Shown piece by piece: positions 1-8,773 of a stretch of DNA of 64,000 nucleotides. The stretch is from VGTK01 sp046327915 (GTDB lineage Bacteria > Desulfobacterota > Binatia > UBA12015). The position numbers were made by a program, and so were the translations under genes. The stretch is from NCBI GenBank assembly GCA_046327915.1, contig JAXLXO010000023.1, forward strand, positions 73,699 through 137,698, read 5' to 3'. Every line of letters starts with the position of its first letter. Within the stretch, counting starts at the first letter, position 1. The notes under the pieces are model-generated. The model was not told where the DNA came from. It saw only the letters and a program-made list of their open reading frames with translations, and ran no database searches.

Positions 1-636
1 CACCAGCGCCAGGTCGCGCACGTCGACGAGGTTCAAGCCGCTCGAGGTGATCGGCACGAAGTCCCGGAACAGCGTGCGCAGCATCTGGTTCGACTCGCTG
101 AGACCCGGATCGTCCGGGCCGACGACGCCGACCGGGTAGCTGATCCGCACCGGCAGGCCGTCGGCGATCAGGTGGCGCGCGAGCCGGTCGGTGTCGGCCT
201 TCGAGCGCATGTACGCGTTCATCGCCTCGGCCACCGGCGTGTCGGGGCCGATCGGCGGTCCGCCCGGCGTGAACAGCGCGCCCGCGCTCGACACGTAGAC
301 CAGCGATGCGACCCGCTGCTCGCGCGCCGCGCCGAAGACGTTCTCGGTGCCGCGCAGATTCGTGCGGTAGACCTCGTCGCCGCGGTGCGCGTCGAGCGAG
401 ACCACGGCGGCGGCGTGCAGCACGGCGTCGCAGCCGTCGATCGCGGCGGCGACGCTTGCCGCGTCGGTGATGTCGCCGCGCACGACGTCGCACGCGCCGA
501 TGCGCTGCGCGGCGAGCACGCGCTCGGCCTTCACCGGATCGCGCACGAGCAGGCGCAACTCGTGCCCCGCCCGCGCGATCGCCGCCGCGGTGTGTGCGCC
601 GACGAATCCCGTCCCGCCCGTCACCAGAACCCGCAT
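1..636 (-). CDS. NAD(P)-dependent epimerase/dehydratase (extended SDR), partial
   Basis: Reading from an ATG at 636 down to the window edge gives 212 residues without a stop, so the C-terminus is missing. The N-terminus MRVLVTGGTGFVGAHT is the TGxxGxxG dinucleotide-binding motif of extended short-chain dehydrogenases. Further on come HAAAVVSLD, the family strand before the catalytic region, and a SSAG motif followed about 20 residues later by an xxMRSK segment. There the usual YxxxK tyrosine appears as AYMRSKAD, so the Tyr-Lys pair is present. The family includes sugar-nucleotide epimerases and dihydroflavonol-type reductases; substrate cannot be told. It is divergent from cobQ, with a 53 bp spacer. 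Seen: motifs and frame. Inferred: oxidoreductase acting on a small metabolite or nucleotide sugar. Confidence 0.85.
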   Translation of the reverse strand, partial: MRVLVTGGTGFVGAHTAAAIARAGHELRLLVRDPVKAERVLAAQRIGACDVVRGDITDAASVAAAIDGCDAVLHAAAVVSLDAHRGDEVYRTNLRGTENVFGAAREQRVASLVYVSSAGALFTPGGPPIGPDTPVAEAMNAYMRSKADTDRLARHLIADGLPVRISYPVGVVGPDDPGLSESNQMLRTLFRDFVPITSSGLNLVDVRDLALV

Positions 637-689
637 GATCGTCCGGACCCTTAGCGCGAATCCGGCGGCGCGGGGAAACGACGTGCGGT

Positions 690-2099
690 ATGCAGGCGCT
701 GATGGCGCGCACGCCCGTGATGCTGCTCGGCTGCACCAGCGATGCCGGCAAGTCGTTCCTCGCGACCGCACTGTGCCGTCACCTCGCGAACCGCGGCGTC
801 CGCGTCGCGCCGTTCAAGGCGCAGAACATGAGCAACAACGCCGCGGTCACGCCGGACGGCGGCGAGATCGGACGTGCGCAGCACCTGCAGGCACTCGCCG
901 CGCGCGTCGTGCCCGACGTGCGCATGAACCCGATCCTGCTGAAGCCGTCGGCGGACACCGCGTCGCAGGTGATCGTGCTCGGACGCCACGACGCGCACGC
1001 GACGCACATGCCGTGGATGGAGCGGCGTCCGTACCTGTGGCCGATCGTCCGCGACGCGCTGCACTCGCTGGCAGAAGAGCACGAGCAGCTGGTGATCGAG
1101 GGCGCCGGCAGTCCCGCCGAGGTCAACCTGCGCGCGAGCGACATCGTCAACATGGCGATCGCGCTCGAATGCGAAGCCGACGTCTACCTGGTCTCCGACA
1201 TCGACCGCGGCGGCTCGTTCGCGCACCTGCTGGGCACGTGGATGTGCTTGACCGACGACGAGCGCGCGCGCGTGCGCGGCTTCGTCCTCAACCGCTTCCG
1301 CGGCGACCCGGCCCTGCTCGGCGATGCGCCGGCGTGGCTCGAGCGGCAGACCGGCGTGCCGGTGGTCGCGATCGTGCCGTACCTGCGCCACGCGCTGCCC
1401 GAGGAGGACGCGTTCAACCACGGCGGACGCTTCGTGCCGGGCCGCACGAACGTCGCGCTGGTCCTCTACCCGTGGGCGAGCAACCTCGACGAGTTCGACC
1501 CGCTCTTCCACGAGGACGGCGTGAACGTCGTGCCGGTGCAGCGCGCGCAGCCGCTCGACGCGTTCGACGCGGTGATCCTGCCCGGCAGCAAGAGCACCGT
1601 CGCGAGCCTCGCGCACCTGCGCGCGAGCGGACTCGACCAGGAGATCGCGCGCGCGGCACGGCGCGGCGTGCGCGTCGTCGGCGTGTGCGGCGGGCTGCAG
1701 ATGCTCGGCACGGCGATCCGTGATCCGCACGGCATCGAAGGCGGCGATGCGAAGGGACTCGGGCTGCTCGACGTGGCGACGACGCTCGCACCGGAGAAGA
1801 CGGTGCGCTGGACGGAGGTCGCGTGGCGCGACGGTTCGACCGCGCGCGGCTACGAGATCCACCACGGCGTCACGACGAGCGGGGCCGGTGCGTCGGAGCT
1901 GCTGCCCGACGGTCTCGGCTTCGCGCAGGGCTCCGTGCGCGGCGTCTACCTGCACGGGCTGCTGGAGGACACCGCGTACCGGCAGGCGTCTCTCGAGGAG
2001 CTCGGCTGGCGCGGGCGCGCGCAGGACTGGGCGGCGCGACTCGACGCGGAGATCGAGCGCGTCGCGGCGCTGGTGCCGGCGTCGGGGTGGGAGGTCTGA
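690..2099 (+). CDS. cobQ: cobyric acid synthase (adenosylcobyrate synthase)
   Basis: Glutamine-dependent amidation of adenosylcobyrinic acid a,c-diamide side chains in cobalamin synthesis. The 469-residue protein begins with a P-loop-like GCTSDAGKSFLATALCRHL and the CobQ signature FKAQNMSNNA at about residues 43-52. An ATPase-like half is followed by a class I glutamine amidotransferase half with the nucleophile in VGVCGGLQMLG near residue 333, the YEIHHG segment, and the closing VYLHGLLED. The length is close to normal for CobQ/CbiP (about 480-500). A second ATG four codons later is a possible start; neither has a strong Shine-Dalgarno. No other cobalamin gene lies in the window and I see no cobalamin riboswitch upstream, so it is isolated here. 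It converges on the thiolase gene across a 31 bp gap with a small hairpin. Confidence 0.95.
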   Translation: MQALMARTPVMLLGCTSDAGKSFLATALCRHLANRGVRVAPFKAQNMSNNAAVTPDGGEIGRAQHLQALAARVVPDVRMNPILLKPSADTASQVIVLGRHDAHATHMPWMERRPYLWPIVRDALHSLAEEHEQLVIEGAGSPAEVNLRASDIVNMAIALECEADVYLVSDIDRGGSFAHLLGTWMCLTDDERARVRGFVLNRFRGDPALLGDAPAWLERQTGVPVVAIVPYLRHALPEEDAFNHGGRFVPGRTNVALVLYPWASNLDEFDPLFHEDGVNVVPVQRAQPLDAFDAVILPGSKSTVASLAHLRASGLDQEIARAARRGVRVVGVCGGLQMLGTAIRDPHGIEGGDAKGLGLLDVATTLAPEKTVRWTEVAWRDGSTARGYEIHHGVTTSGAGASELLPDGLGFAQGSVRGVYLHGLLEDTAYRQASLEELGWRGRAQDWAARLDAEIERVAALVPASGWEV

Positions 2100-2102
2100 G
2101 CG

Positions 2103-2120
2103 CGACCCCGCCGTGGGTCG
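2103..2120. terminator. small hairpin between convergent genes
   Basis: A perfect 6 bp inverted repeat, cgaccc and gggtcg, with a 6-base loop, sits between the stop of cobQ and the stop of the converging thiolase gene. It may act as a terminator in both directions. It has no T-tract, which is usual in the hairpins of this window. Confidence 0.35.
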
Positions 2121-2130
2121 ATCCGTCGCC

Positions 2131-3291
2131 TCAGCTGTCCTGACGCCCCAGCACCACCACGCACGACACCGCACCCGGGCCGCCGACGTTGTGCGCCAGC
2201 GCGATCTCCGGATCTTTGACTTGCCGCTCGCCGCAGTTGCCGCGCAGCTGCTGCACGCACTCGTAGATCATGCGCACGCCGGACGCGCCGATCGGGTGGC
2301 CGAACGACTTGAGTCCGCCGCTCGGGTTGATCGGCTTGTCGCCGGAGACGCGCGTGCGGCCCTCCTCGACCATCTTCCAGCCCTGGCCCTTCTCTGCGAA
2401 GCCGAGGTCCTCGATGTTGGTGATCTCGGTCCAGGTGAAGCAGTCGTGGACCTCGGCGAGGTCGACGTCGGAGGGCTGGATGCCGGCCTGCTCGTACGCC
2501 TTCTTCGCCGCGGCCTGCGTCGAGCGGAAGCCGACGTAGTCGAAGGTCGGGTCGAAGTACGGGCGTCCGGTCGCGACCGCGAGCGCGGCACCCTTCACCA
2601 GCGCGTAGTCGTCGCGGAAGCGCTTCGCGATGTCGGCGCGGCAGACGATCGCGGCCGCACCGCCGTCGGTGGTCGGGCAGCAGTCGAAGAGGCCGAACGG
2701 CCACGCGATCATCGGCGCGTTCAGCACCTGCTCCTCGGTCACCTCCATGCGCAGGTGCGAGAGCTTGTTGCGCGCGCCGTTCCAGTGGTTCTTGACGGCG
2801 ACCTTGGCGAGCGTGCTGCGGCCGACGCCGAACTCGTGCATGTAGCGGTTCGCGGCGAGCGCGAAGAGGCCGGGCGCGGTGTTGCCCTTGCCGAGGATCT
2901 GGTGGCCGATGCGCGGGATGCCGCGGCCGGGACGGTCCTTCAGCTTCTCGGAGCCGACGACGAGCACGATGTCGTGCTGTCCCGACGCGATCGCGAGGCA
3001 CGCATTGCGGAACGCGTCGGTGCCGGTCGCGCAGAAGTTCTCGACGCGCGTGACCGGACGGTCGTACATGCGCAGCGGATCGGCGAGCGAGATGCCGGCC
3101 TTGCCGCCCTGCGAGTGCGGCAGATAGGTGCCGATGTACGCGGCGTCGATCTCCGACGGATCGATCTTCGCGTCGGCGTACGCCTGGAAGGCCGCGTCGC
3201 AGACCTGGTCCTCGTAGGTCGAGTCGTAGAGGTCGCCGAACTTCGTGCAGCCGACGCCGATGACGGCGACCTTGTCGCAAATCGAGTTCAT
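2131..3291 (-). CDS. SCP-x-type thiolase (acetyl-CoA acyltransferase family), module 1
   Basis: A 386-residue thiolase of the sterol-carrier-protein-x/archaeal type. The nucleophile cysteine is present at residue 87 in VENFCATGTDAF, and the C-terminal histidine loop is present in SFGHPIGASG; AEVHDCFT is the third conserved block. It therefore looks catalytically competent for thiolytic cleavage or Claisen condensation of acyl-CoA. Its ATG overlaps the stop of the upstream condensing-enzyme/DUF35 gene by four bases (ATGA at 3288-3291), so the two are translationally coupled. In archaea such a thiolase, an HMG-CoA synthase and a DUF35 protein form one channelling complex; here the DUF35 domain is fused to the synthase-like partner. 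Substrate is unknown. Confidence 0.88.
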   Translation of the reverse strand: MNSICDKVAVIGVGCTKFGDLYDSTYEDQVCDAAFQAYADAKIDPSEIDAAYIGTYLPHSQGGKAGISLADPLRMYDRPVTRVENFCATGTDAFRNACLAIASGQHDIVLVVGSEKLKDRPGRGIPRIGHQILGKGNTAPGLFALAANRYMHEFGVGRSTLAKVAVKNHWNGARNKLSHLRMEVTEEQVLNAPMIAWPFGLFDCCPTTDGGAAAIVCRADIAKRFRDDYALVKGAALAVATGRPYFDPTFDYVGFRSTQAAAKKAYEQAGIQPSDVDLAEVHDCFTWTEITNIEDLGFAEKGQGWKMVEEGRTRVSGDKPINPSGGLKSFGHPIGASGVRMIYECVQQLRGNCGERQVKDPEIALAHNVGGPGAVSCVVVLGRQDS

Positions 3292-4691
3292 ACCGGGCGC
3301 GCCTTCCAGAAGTAGTTGTAGTTCTCGCCACCGGCGTGCAGCCGGCGGTACGTGAGCTCGATCGGAGCTCCGATCTTGACGTCCTCGGCGGTGCAGTCGG
3401 TCATCTGCACGTACATGCGTCCGCCGCCGTCGAGGTCGACCACGACCATGCCCATCGGGTGGTCGAGGTTCGCCGCGAGGTGGTCGACGGTGTAGGTGAA
3501 GATCACGCCCTTCTTCTTGAGCTTGACTGGCTCGAGCCCCTCGCGCGCCTTGCACTGCAGGCAGACGCGCGCCATCGGGTACTGCACGAGGCCGCAGCCA
3601 CCGCAGCGCGTCCCGTAGAGGCGCGTGTCCTGCTGCAGCTCGCGATGCTCGAGGACGTTGCTGATGAGCTCCACCGGCGTCTCGTCCTGGCCGATGATGC
3701 GGCGGAACTTGAGGTACTTCTCGTACGTCGGCAGCGGCAGCTTGCGCTCGATCTGTGCACCGACGCCGGGACGTCCCGCGAGCGACGCGACGCCCTCGGT
3801 CGCGCGCAGCAGGATCGCCTCCGCGCCCTCGCCGAACGCGGCGACGACGACCGTCGAGCCGCTCTTCGCCTTCTCGAGCGCGCTCGCGAGCTGCAGCAGC
3901 GCGTCGGGCGTGCCGAGCACGCCGACCTGGGTGATCAGCGACGGCACGAGCTGCGTCTTCGCGTCGACGCCCACCTGCTTCGCGAGCGACTGCGCGGTCT
4001 TCGCGTCGGGAGCGGCGACCGCGAGCGCGCCGAGATCCGTCGCGCCGACGCCGTGCTCGTTCAGCACGCGCGAGACGACTTCCTCCATGTCGCGCGAGTA
4101 GCCGTGGCCGATCGCGAAGCGCGCGTCCTGCTGCTGCACGCCGCCGCCCTGGTCCCAGCGCCACTGGAAGGTGATCTCCTCCGCGACGGCGGCCGAGCCG
4201 AGGAACTCGGCGAGCTTCGCCTTGCCGTCGACGACGATCGCGACGGCGCCGTCGCCGAGCGATCCTTCGACGTCGCTCTCCGGATCCGCCGGACGGCAGT
4301 CCGCAGCGACGACCAGCACGCGGCGCGCCTGCCCGCTCTGCACCGCGCGGATCGCGGCGGACAGTGCGGAGACGCCCGCGCGGACCGAGCCACCGAAGTC
4401 GGCGGTGAGGATCTGCCGCGGCAGGTCGCACGCGGTCGCGACGACGCTCGCCACCTGCTTCTCGCGGTACGGCGACGAGGTCGACGCGAAGAACAGGCCG
4501 TCGATCTCGAGCGCGTCGAAGTCCTCGAGGCAGCGGTGCGCTGCGGCGACGCCGAGCGTCAGGGCATCCTCGTCGTGGTGCGCGACCGCCTTGTCGCCCG
4601 GCGGCTGCTTGCCGCCCCAGGCCTTGGCGATCAGCGAACGGTCGAGGCGCGAGCGCGGGATGTAGACCCCGATCGAGCTGATTCCAACCAT
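3288..4691 (-). CDS. HMG-CoA synthase/KAS III-like protein fused to a C-terminal DUF35 (Zn-ribbon/OB) domain
   Basis: 467 residues. Residues 1-340 have the condensing-enzyme fold of HMG-CoA synthase and ketoacyl synthase III (MVGISSIGVYIPRSRL at the start, ALTLGVAAA, GDGAVAIVVDG). Residues about 355-467 are a DUF35 domain: a four-cysteine ribbon (RCGGCG followed by VCLQC, about residues 362-380) and an OB fold with VIFTYTVD. At the place where the nucleophile cysteine is expected, residues 97-106 read ADFGGSVRAG, so the cysteine is absent. It may be a structural or acyl-CoA-channelling partner rather than a synthase. It lies four bases into the downstream thiolase gene. The gene starts at an ATG, 135 bp from the hydrolase stop upstream. 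Confidence 0.82.
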   Translation of the reverse strand: MVGISSIGVYIPRSRLDRSLIAKAWGGKQPPGDKAVAHHDEDALTLGVAAAHRCLEDFDALEIDGLFFASTSSPYREKQVASVVATACDLPRQILTADFGGSVRAGVSALSAAIRAVQSGQARRVLVVAADCRPADPESDVEGSLGDGAVAIVVDGKAKLAEFLGSAAVAEEITFQWRWDQGGGVQQQDARFAIGHGYSRDMEEVVSRVLNEHGVGATDLGALAVAAPDAKTAQSLAKQVGVDAKTQLVPSLITQVGVLGTPDALLQLASALEKAKSGSTVVVAAFGEGAEAILLRATEGVASLAGRPGVGAQIERKLPLPTYEKYLKFRRIIGQDETPVELISNVLEHRELQQDTRLYGTRCGGCGLVQYPMARVCLQCKAREGLEPVKLKKKGVIFTYTVDHLAANLDHPMGMVVVDLDGGGRMYVQMTDCTAEDVKIGAPIELTYRRLHAGGENYNYFWKARPV

Positions 4692-4826
4692 CGTGACGTG
4701 ATCCTCGGAGAGCGAAAGGCGCCGGCGAACGACCGGCGATGCGAAGTCGCTACCATCCTGTGCCGGACCGCGCGAGCGGGCGGGACGCGTGCGGCCGGCA
4801 CCGCGGTGCGTCGCGTCAGCGGCCGA

Positions 4827-5720
4827 TCAGACGCCGAGAAACTCGCGCGTGATGAGCAGGAACTCCTCGAGCCGATCGTGGTGCACCCAGTGTCCCGCGC
4901 CCGGGACGTTCACCACGCGCGCGTTGGTGAACGCGTCGCCGCGTCCGTCGATCGACGGATCGCTCGCCCACGACTCGGTGCCGCGCACCAGCAGCGTCGG
5001 GCACGTGATGCGGCCCCAGATGTCGCGCGCGTCGCCGACGTTGAACAGGTACGGCGACACCGCGCGCGTGAAGTTGTCGAACTTCCAGCGGTACGAGCCG
5101 TCCTCCTCGCGCTGCGCGCCGTGCACCGTGAGGTGCCACGCCTGCTCTTCGGTCAAGCGCGGATTCGCGTCGCGCATGCGGGCGGCCGCCTCCTCGAGCG
5201 TCGCGTAGTGGTGCGGGCGGCGCCGCGCGAGCGACTGCATCTCGCGGACCCAGTGCAGCATGCGCTCGTGCGCCGGCGTGCCCTTGAACGACTCGATCAT
5301 CTGCGGCGACGGACCGAGACCCTCGATCGCGACGACCTTCGCCACGCGCTCCGGGTAGATGCCCGTGTAGTGCAGCGAGATCGAGCCGCCGAGAGAGTGG
5401 CCGACGATGGTGACCGGGAAGCGGTCGACCACCTTCAGCAGCTGCGCCACGTCAAGCACGTAGTCGATCAGCGAGTACATCGAGCCGACCGCCCAGCCCG
5501 AATCCCCGTGTCCGCGCAGGTCGGGAGCGATGACGTGGAAGTCGCGCCGCAGGTCGGCGGCGACCCAGTCCCAGCTGCGGGCGTGGTCGCGTCCGCCATG
5601 GACCAGCAGCAGGAGCGGCTTCTCCTCGTTGCCCCAGTCCAGGTAGTGCAGCTTGAGACGCTGCGACATGAAGCTGCGCGAGATCGGACCCAGCAGACCG
5701 GCGTCGGTGGATGTCGTCAT
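4827..5720 (-). CDS. alpha/beta-fold hydrolase
   Basis: 297 residues with a standard alpha/beta hydrolase order: LLLLVHGGRDHARSWD for the oxyanion loop, PDLRGHGDS, the nucleophile elbow GHSLGGS with Ser intact, and a late GAGHWVHHD giving the catalytic histidine. The acid is probably in the LVRGTESWASD segment. Length and layout match the epoxide hydrolase, haloperoxidase and MhpC-like ester or C-C hydrolases; I cannot say which. It is upstream of thiolase module 1 on the same strand, 135 bp away, so possibly cotranscribed. An internal ATG at codon 18 would trim a disordered N-terminus. Confidence 0.85.
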   Translation of the reverse strand: MTTSTDAGLLGPISRSFMSQRLKLHYLDWGNEEKPLLLLVHGGRDHARSWDWVAADLRRDFHVIAPDLRGHGDSGWAVGSMYSLIDYVLDVAQLLKVVDRFPVTIVGHSLGGSISLHYTGIYPERVAKVVAIEGLGPSPQMIESFKGTPAHERMLHWVREMQSLARRRPHHYATLEEAAARMRDANPRLTEEQAWHLTVHGAQREEDGSYRWKFDNFTRAVSPYLFNVGDARDIWGRITCPTLLVRGTESWASDPSIDGRGDAFTNARVVNVPGAGHWVHHDRLEEFLLITREFLGV

Positions 5721-5930
5721 CTGCCCCAGCTAGCACGGCATGCCCGCGCCGGGGCAGCATCTCGCACGGATGCAAGGCCGGGCCGGCCCAAACCCCAAGA
5801 AAATGGCTGGCGTTCGCGGTTCCGGCCTTGCTAGGAAGGCCGCGCGCGCCCACCCCGGCATCGCTCCGTCGTCCGCTCCCGCGGACTCCTCAACTCCTCC
5901 GGGCGCGGTACCACCGCTCGAATCACAGCC

Positions 5931-5936
5931 AAGGAG
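5931..5936 (+). promoter_or_regulatory. Shine-Dalgarno fixing the subtilase start
   Basis: aaggag lies 10 bases before the ATG at 5947. The frame is open back to an ATG at 5740, but only the 5947 start has a ribosome binding site and is followed at once by a signal peptide. Confidence 0.7.
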
Positions 5937-5946
5937 TCCGCCCTCG

Positions 5947-8688
5947 ATGCCCTCCCGTCTACGCTCGACCTCCGATCGCAGCCGCCAGCGTGCGTGCGTC
6001 CTGTCCGTCGCGGCCGTGCTCGCGAGCGCGCTGTGCGCCGTTCCGGTGCGCGCGCTCGCGTCCGCCCCGCCACGCACCGAGCGTGTCGAGATCACGCTCG
6101 ACGCGGCGAAGCTGCCGGCTGCCGACCGCGCCCGTCTCGCGGACCGCGCGCAGTCGATGTCCGACGCGATCGCGTCGGGGCTGCCGCTGTGGCGCTCGTT
6201 CGACCCGCGTGAGGTCCTGCACGACACGCTGGCGGCGCTCGGAAACGCCGGCGCCGACGTCGGCGACACCGCGATCGTCAACTTCGACCTGCTCGAGGTG
6301 GACGTCGCCTCCGACGAGCGCGCGCGGCTCGAGAAGCTCGGCTTCGTGCGCGCGGTGCAGAGCCCGACCATGGGCACGCCGTCGGGCACGCTCGACAGCG
6401 AGGGACTCGAGACGATCGGCTCCGACGTGGCGAACGCTGCCGGTCTCACCGGCGCCGGCGTCAAGGTCGCGGTCATCGACTCCGAGTGGCAGAGCCTGAC
6501 CGCGGCAATCGGCTCGGGCGACCTTCCCGGAATCCCGGTGAACATGCAGTTCAAGGTCGGCACGCTCGGCGGGGTCACCGCGAACAGCGCGGCGAACGGC
6601 TTCGGCCAGCGCGAGCACGGCACCGCGGCGGCGGAGGTCGTGCACGAAGTCGCGCCCGACGCGACGCTGCTCCTCTACCGCCTGGTCTACGACGGCACCG
6701 GCTTCGTGTCGGCCTCGGCGATCAAGGCGGCGATCCGTCACGCGACGGACCAGGGCGCGAAGGTCATCCTCGTGCCGGTGCACTTCCTGAAGACGATGAG
6801 CGACCCGAAGGGCCTCACCGCCGGCGGCACCAACCCGTTCACCGACGACATCGACTACGCGAAGGCGGCCGGTGCGACCGTCGTCGTGCCCGCGGGCAAC
6901 GAGGCGCTGCGCCACTACGGCGCGAAGTTCGCGCCGTGCACCGACTGCACCACGGCGACGCTGTGCAACACGGCGGACAACGACCAGATCTACCACATCT
7001 TCGACGACGACCTGCCGCTGAACGACCTCGTCCTCGACACCGACTACGACGACTTCGCCTACAACGACGGCGAGACCTTCAACCCGGTCCGCGTCACCTG
7101 CTACAGCGCGACCGACGCGGTGACGCCGGGCAACTTCAAGATGCAGCTGATCCGCTTCCGCGATCTCTACAACGCGGTCGATCCGCCCGACTTCCCGAGC
7201 TGCCCGCGCGACGCCGGCGCGTCGGTGGTCGACGGCACCGAGGTCACGCTCGGCAGCTCGTTCACCAAGGACATCACGCCCTACGGCGGCACGATCGACA
7301 ACGGCTTCGACGACTACTACTTCATCGCCGTCAAGCGCACCGCGGGCACGGAGAAGCCGAACTTCCGCGTCGACTGCACGATCGCGGTCGGCGAGCTCAC
7401 GTACTTCAACGACGCGAAGAGCCTGTCCGATCTCGCCGTCGTCGACTCCAGCCTGTCGGTCGCGGGCACGATCCTGCCGGCGTTCGACACGGTGTCCGAC
7501 TACAGCTCGAAGGGCCCGACCGGGAACCCGACCGGCCCGATCAAGCCCGACATCTCGGCTCCGACCGAGGTCACCAACTTTGCGGCGCTGACTCAGGGCT
7601 TCACGTTCTGGGAGACCTTCAACGGAACGTCGGCGTCGGCGTCGCACGTCGCCGGCATGGCGGCGCTGATCCAGGGCTACCGTCAATCCAAGGGACTGCC
7701 GCTCTACACGGTGGACGAGCTGAAGCAGGTGCTGTTCGGCTCGGCGATCGACCTCGACGACGGCCTGCCCGCGTTCAAGGGTCCGGACCCCACGTACGGG
7801 CACGGCCTGGTTCAGATCCCGGCCGCGATCCTGCCCGGCGTCGCCGGCACGAAGGCGCCGTTCGACCGTGACGGCGACGTGGTCACCGATCCCGCCACCT
7901 ACAGCGCGGCGACCGGCACCTGGTCGTGGCTCGGCTCGACCGACGGCCAGACCAACCTCGCGTTCGGCGGCACCTCGCTGATCCCCGTCGCGGGCGACTT
8001 CGACGGCGACGGCCGGATCGACGCGGCCCTCTACGACCCGAGCAACGGCAGCTGGACGTTCAGCACGACCACCAGTCCGGAGTCGGCCGTGAGCGGCGTC
8101 GGCGGCACGGGTTTCCTGCCCGCCCCCGGCGACTACGACGGCGACGGCAAGACGGACCCGGCGGTCTACAACCCCACCACCGGCGACTGGAAGTGGAAGG
8201 GCTCGACCAGCGGCGACGGCCAGCAGCTCGGCTTCGGCGGCCCGACGCGCCAAGCGGTCCCCGCGGACTTCGACGGCGACGGCAAGACCGACGTCGCGAC
8301 GTTCGAGGCCACCACCGGCAAGTGGCAGTACATCGGCTCGACCGACGGCGCGCAGGAGTTCGTGTTCAGCCCCGGTACGCGCTGGATCCCGGCGCCGGCC
8401 GACTTCGACGGCGACGGCCGCGCGGACGCCGCGACGTTCCAGAAGAAGAAGGGCAAGTGGCGCATGCGCCTGTCGAGCCTCGGCGGGATCGCCGCGACGG
8501 CGTCCGGCATCGGTGCGGCCGGATGGGTGCCGGTGCCCGGCGACTACGACGGCGACGGCAAGGCCGACCCGGCCGCGTACCGGAAGGCGAACGGCCTCTG
8601 GAAGTGGCAGGGCTCGAAGGACGGCACCGTCACGCAGAAGACCTTCGGCGGCTCCGGCCTGACGCCGCTGGTCTCGCAGCGCTTCTGA
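5947..8688 (+). CDS. secreted subtilisin-like serine protease (S8) with C-terminal FG-GAP/VCBS-type repeats
   Basis: 913 residues. A signal peptide (basic start, then CVLSVAAVLASALCAVPVRALA) precedes an S8 peptidase domain. The triad is visible: Asp178 in KVAVIDSEW, His224 in REHGTAAAE, Ser562 in NGTSASASHVAGMAAL; the oxyanion Asn318 is in VVPAGNEAL. The Asp and Ser are far apart because of an insert of about 150 residues (residues roughly 325-480) rich in Asp and with paired Cys. From about residue 640 to the end there are five or more repeats of the DFDGDGxxDxA type followed by a TGxW segment, the calcium-binding blade motif of FG-GAP/VCBS propellers. It is an exported, probably calcium-stabilised protease. 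It converges on a methyltransferase gene. Confidence 0.92.
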   Translation: MPSRLRSTSDRSRQRACVLSVAAVLASALCAVPVRALASAPPRTERVEITLDAAKLPAADRARLADRAQSMSDAIASGLPLWRSFDPREVLHDTLAALGNAGADVGDTAIVNFDLLEVDVASDERARLEKLGFVRAVQSPTMGTPSGTLDSEGLETIGSDVANAAGLTGAGVKVAVIDSEWQSLTAAIGSGDLPGIPVNMQFKVGTLGGVTANSAANGFGQREHGTAAAEVVHEVAPDATLLLYRLVYDGTGFVSASAIKAAIRHATDQGAKVILVPVHFLKTMSDPKGLTAGGTNPFTDDIDYAKAAGATVVVPAGNEALRHYGAKFAPCTDCTTATLCNTADNDQIYHIFDDDLPLNDLVLDTDYDDFAYNDGETFNPVRVTCYSATDAVTPGNFKMQLIRFRDLYNAVDPPDFPSCPRDAGASVVDGTEVTLGSSFTKDITPYGGTIDNGFDDYYFIAVKRTAGTEKPNFRVDCTIAVGELTYFNDAKSLSDLAVVDSSLSVAGTILPAFDTVSDYSSKGPTGNPTGPIKPDISAPTEVTNFAALTQGFTFWETFNGTSASASHVAGMAALIQGYRQSKGLPLYTVDELKQVLFGSAIDLDDGLPAFKGPDPTYGHGLVQIPAAILPGVAGTKAPFDRDGDVVTDPATYSAATGTWSWLGSTDGQTNLAFGGTSLIPVAGDFDGDGRIDAALYDPSNGSWTFSTTTSPESAVSGVGGTGFLPAPGDYDGDGKTDPAVYNPTTGDWKWKGSTSGDGQQLGFGGPTRQAVPADFDGDGKTDVATFEATTGKWQYIGSTDGAQEFVFSPGTRWIPAPADFDGDGRADAATFQKKKGKWRMRLSSLGGIAATASGIGAAGWVPVPGDYDGDGKADPAAYRKANGLWKWQGSKDGTVTQKTFGGSGLTPLVSQRF

Positions 8689-8700
8689 CCATCACGCGAT

Positions 8701-8734
8701 CGCCCCGTGCCCGACGCGCGCCGGGTGCGGGGCG
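8701..8734. terminator. imperfect hairpin after the subtilase gene
   Basis: cgccccgtgcccg and cgggtgcggggcg pair at 11 of 13 positions around an 8-base loop, between two converging genes. A bidirectional terminator is likely, although no T-run follows. Confidence 0.45.
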
Positions 8735-8773
8735 TGCCGCGCCCGGCGCCGCTGTGGCGCGGCGCGCCGCGGC

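Noticed and set aside
5740..5946. Extension of the subtilase start to ATG 5740
   Set aside because: The ribosome binding site and signal peptide both belong to ATG 5947, and the added residues are disordered and Pro/Arg-rich.
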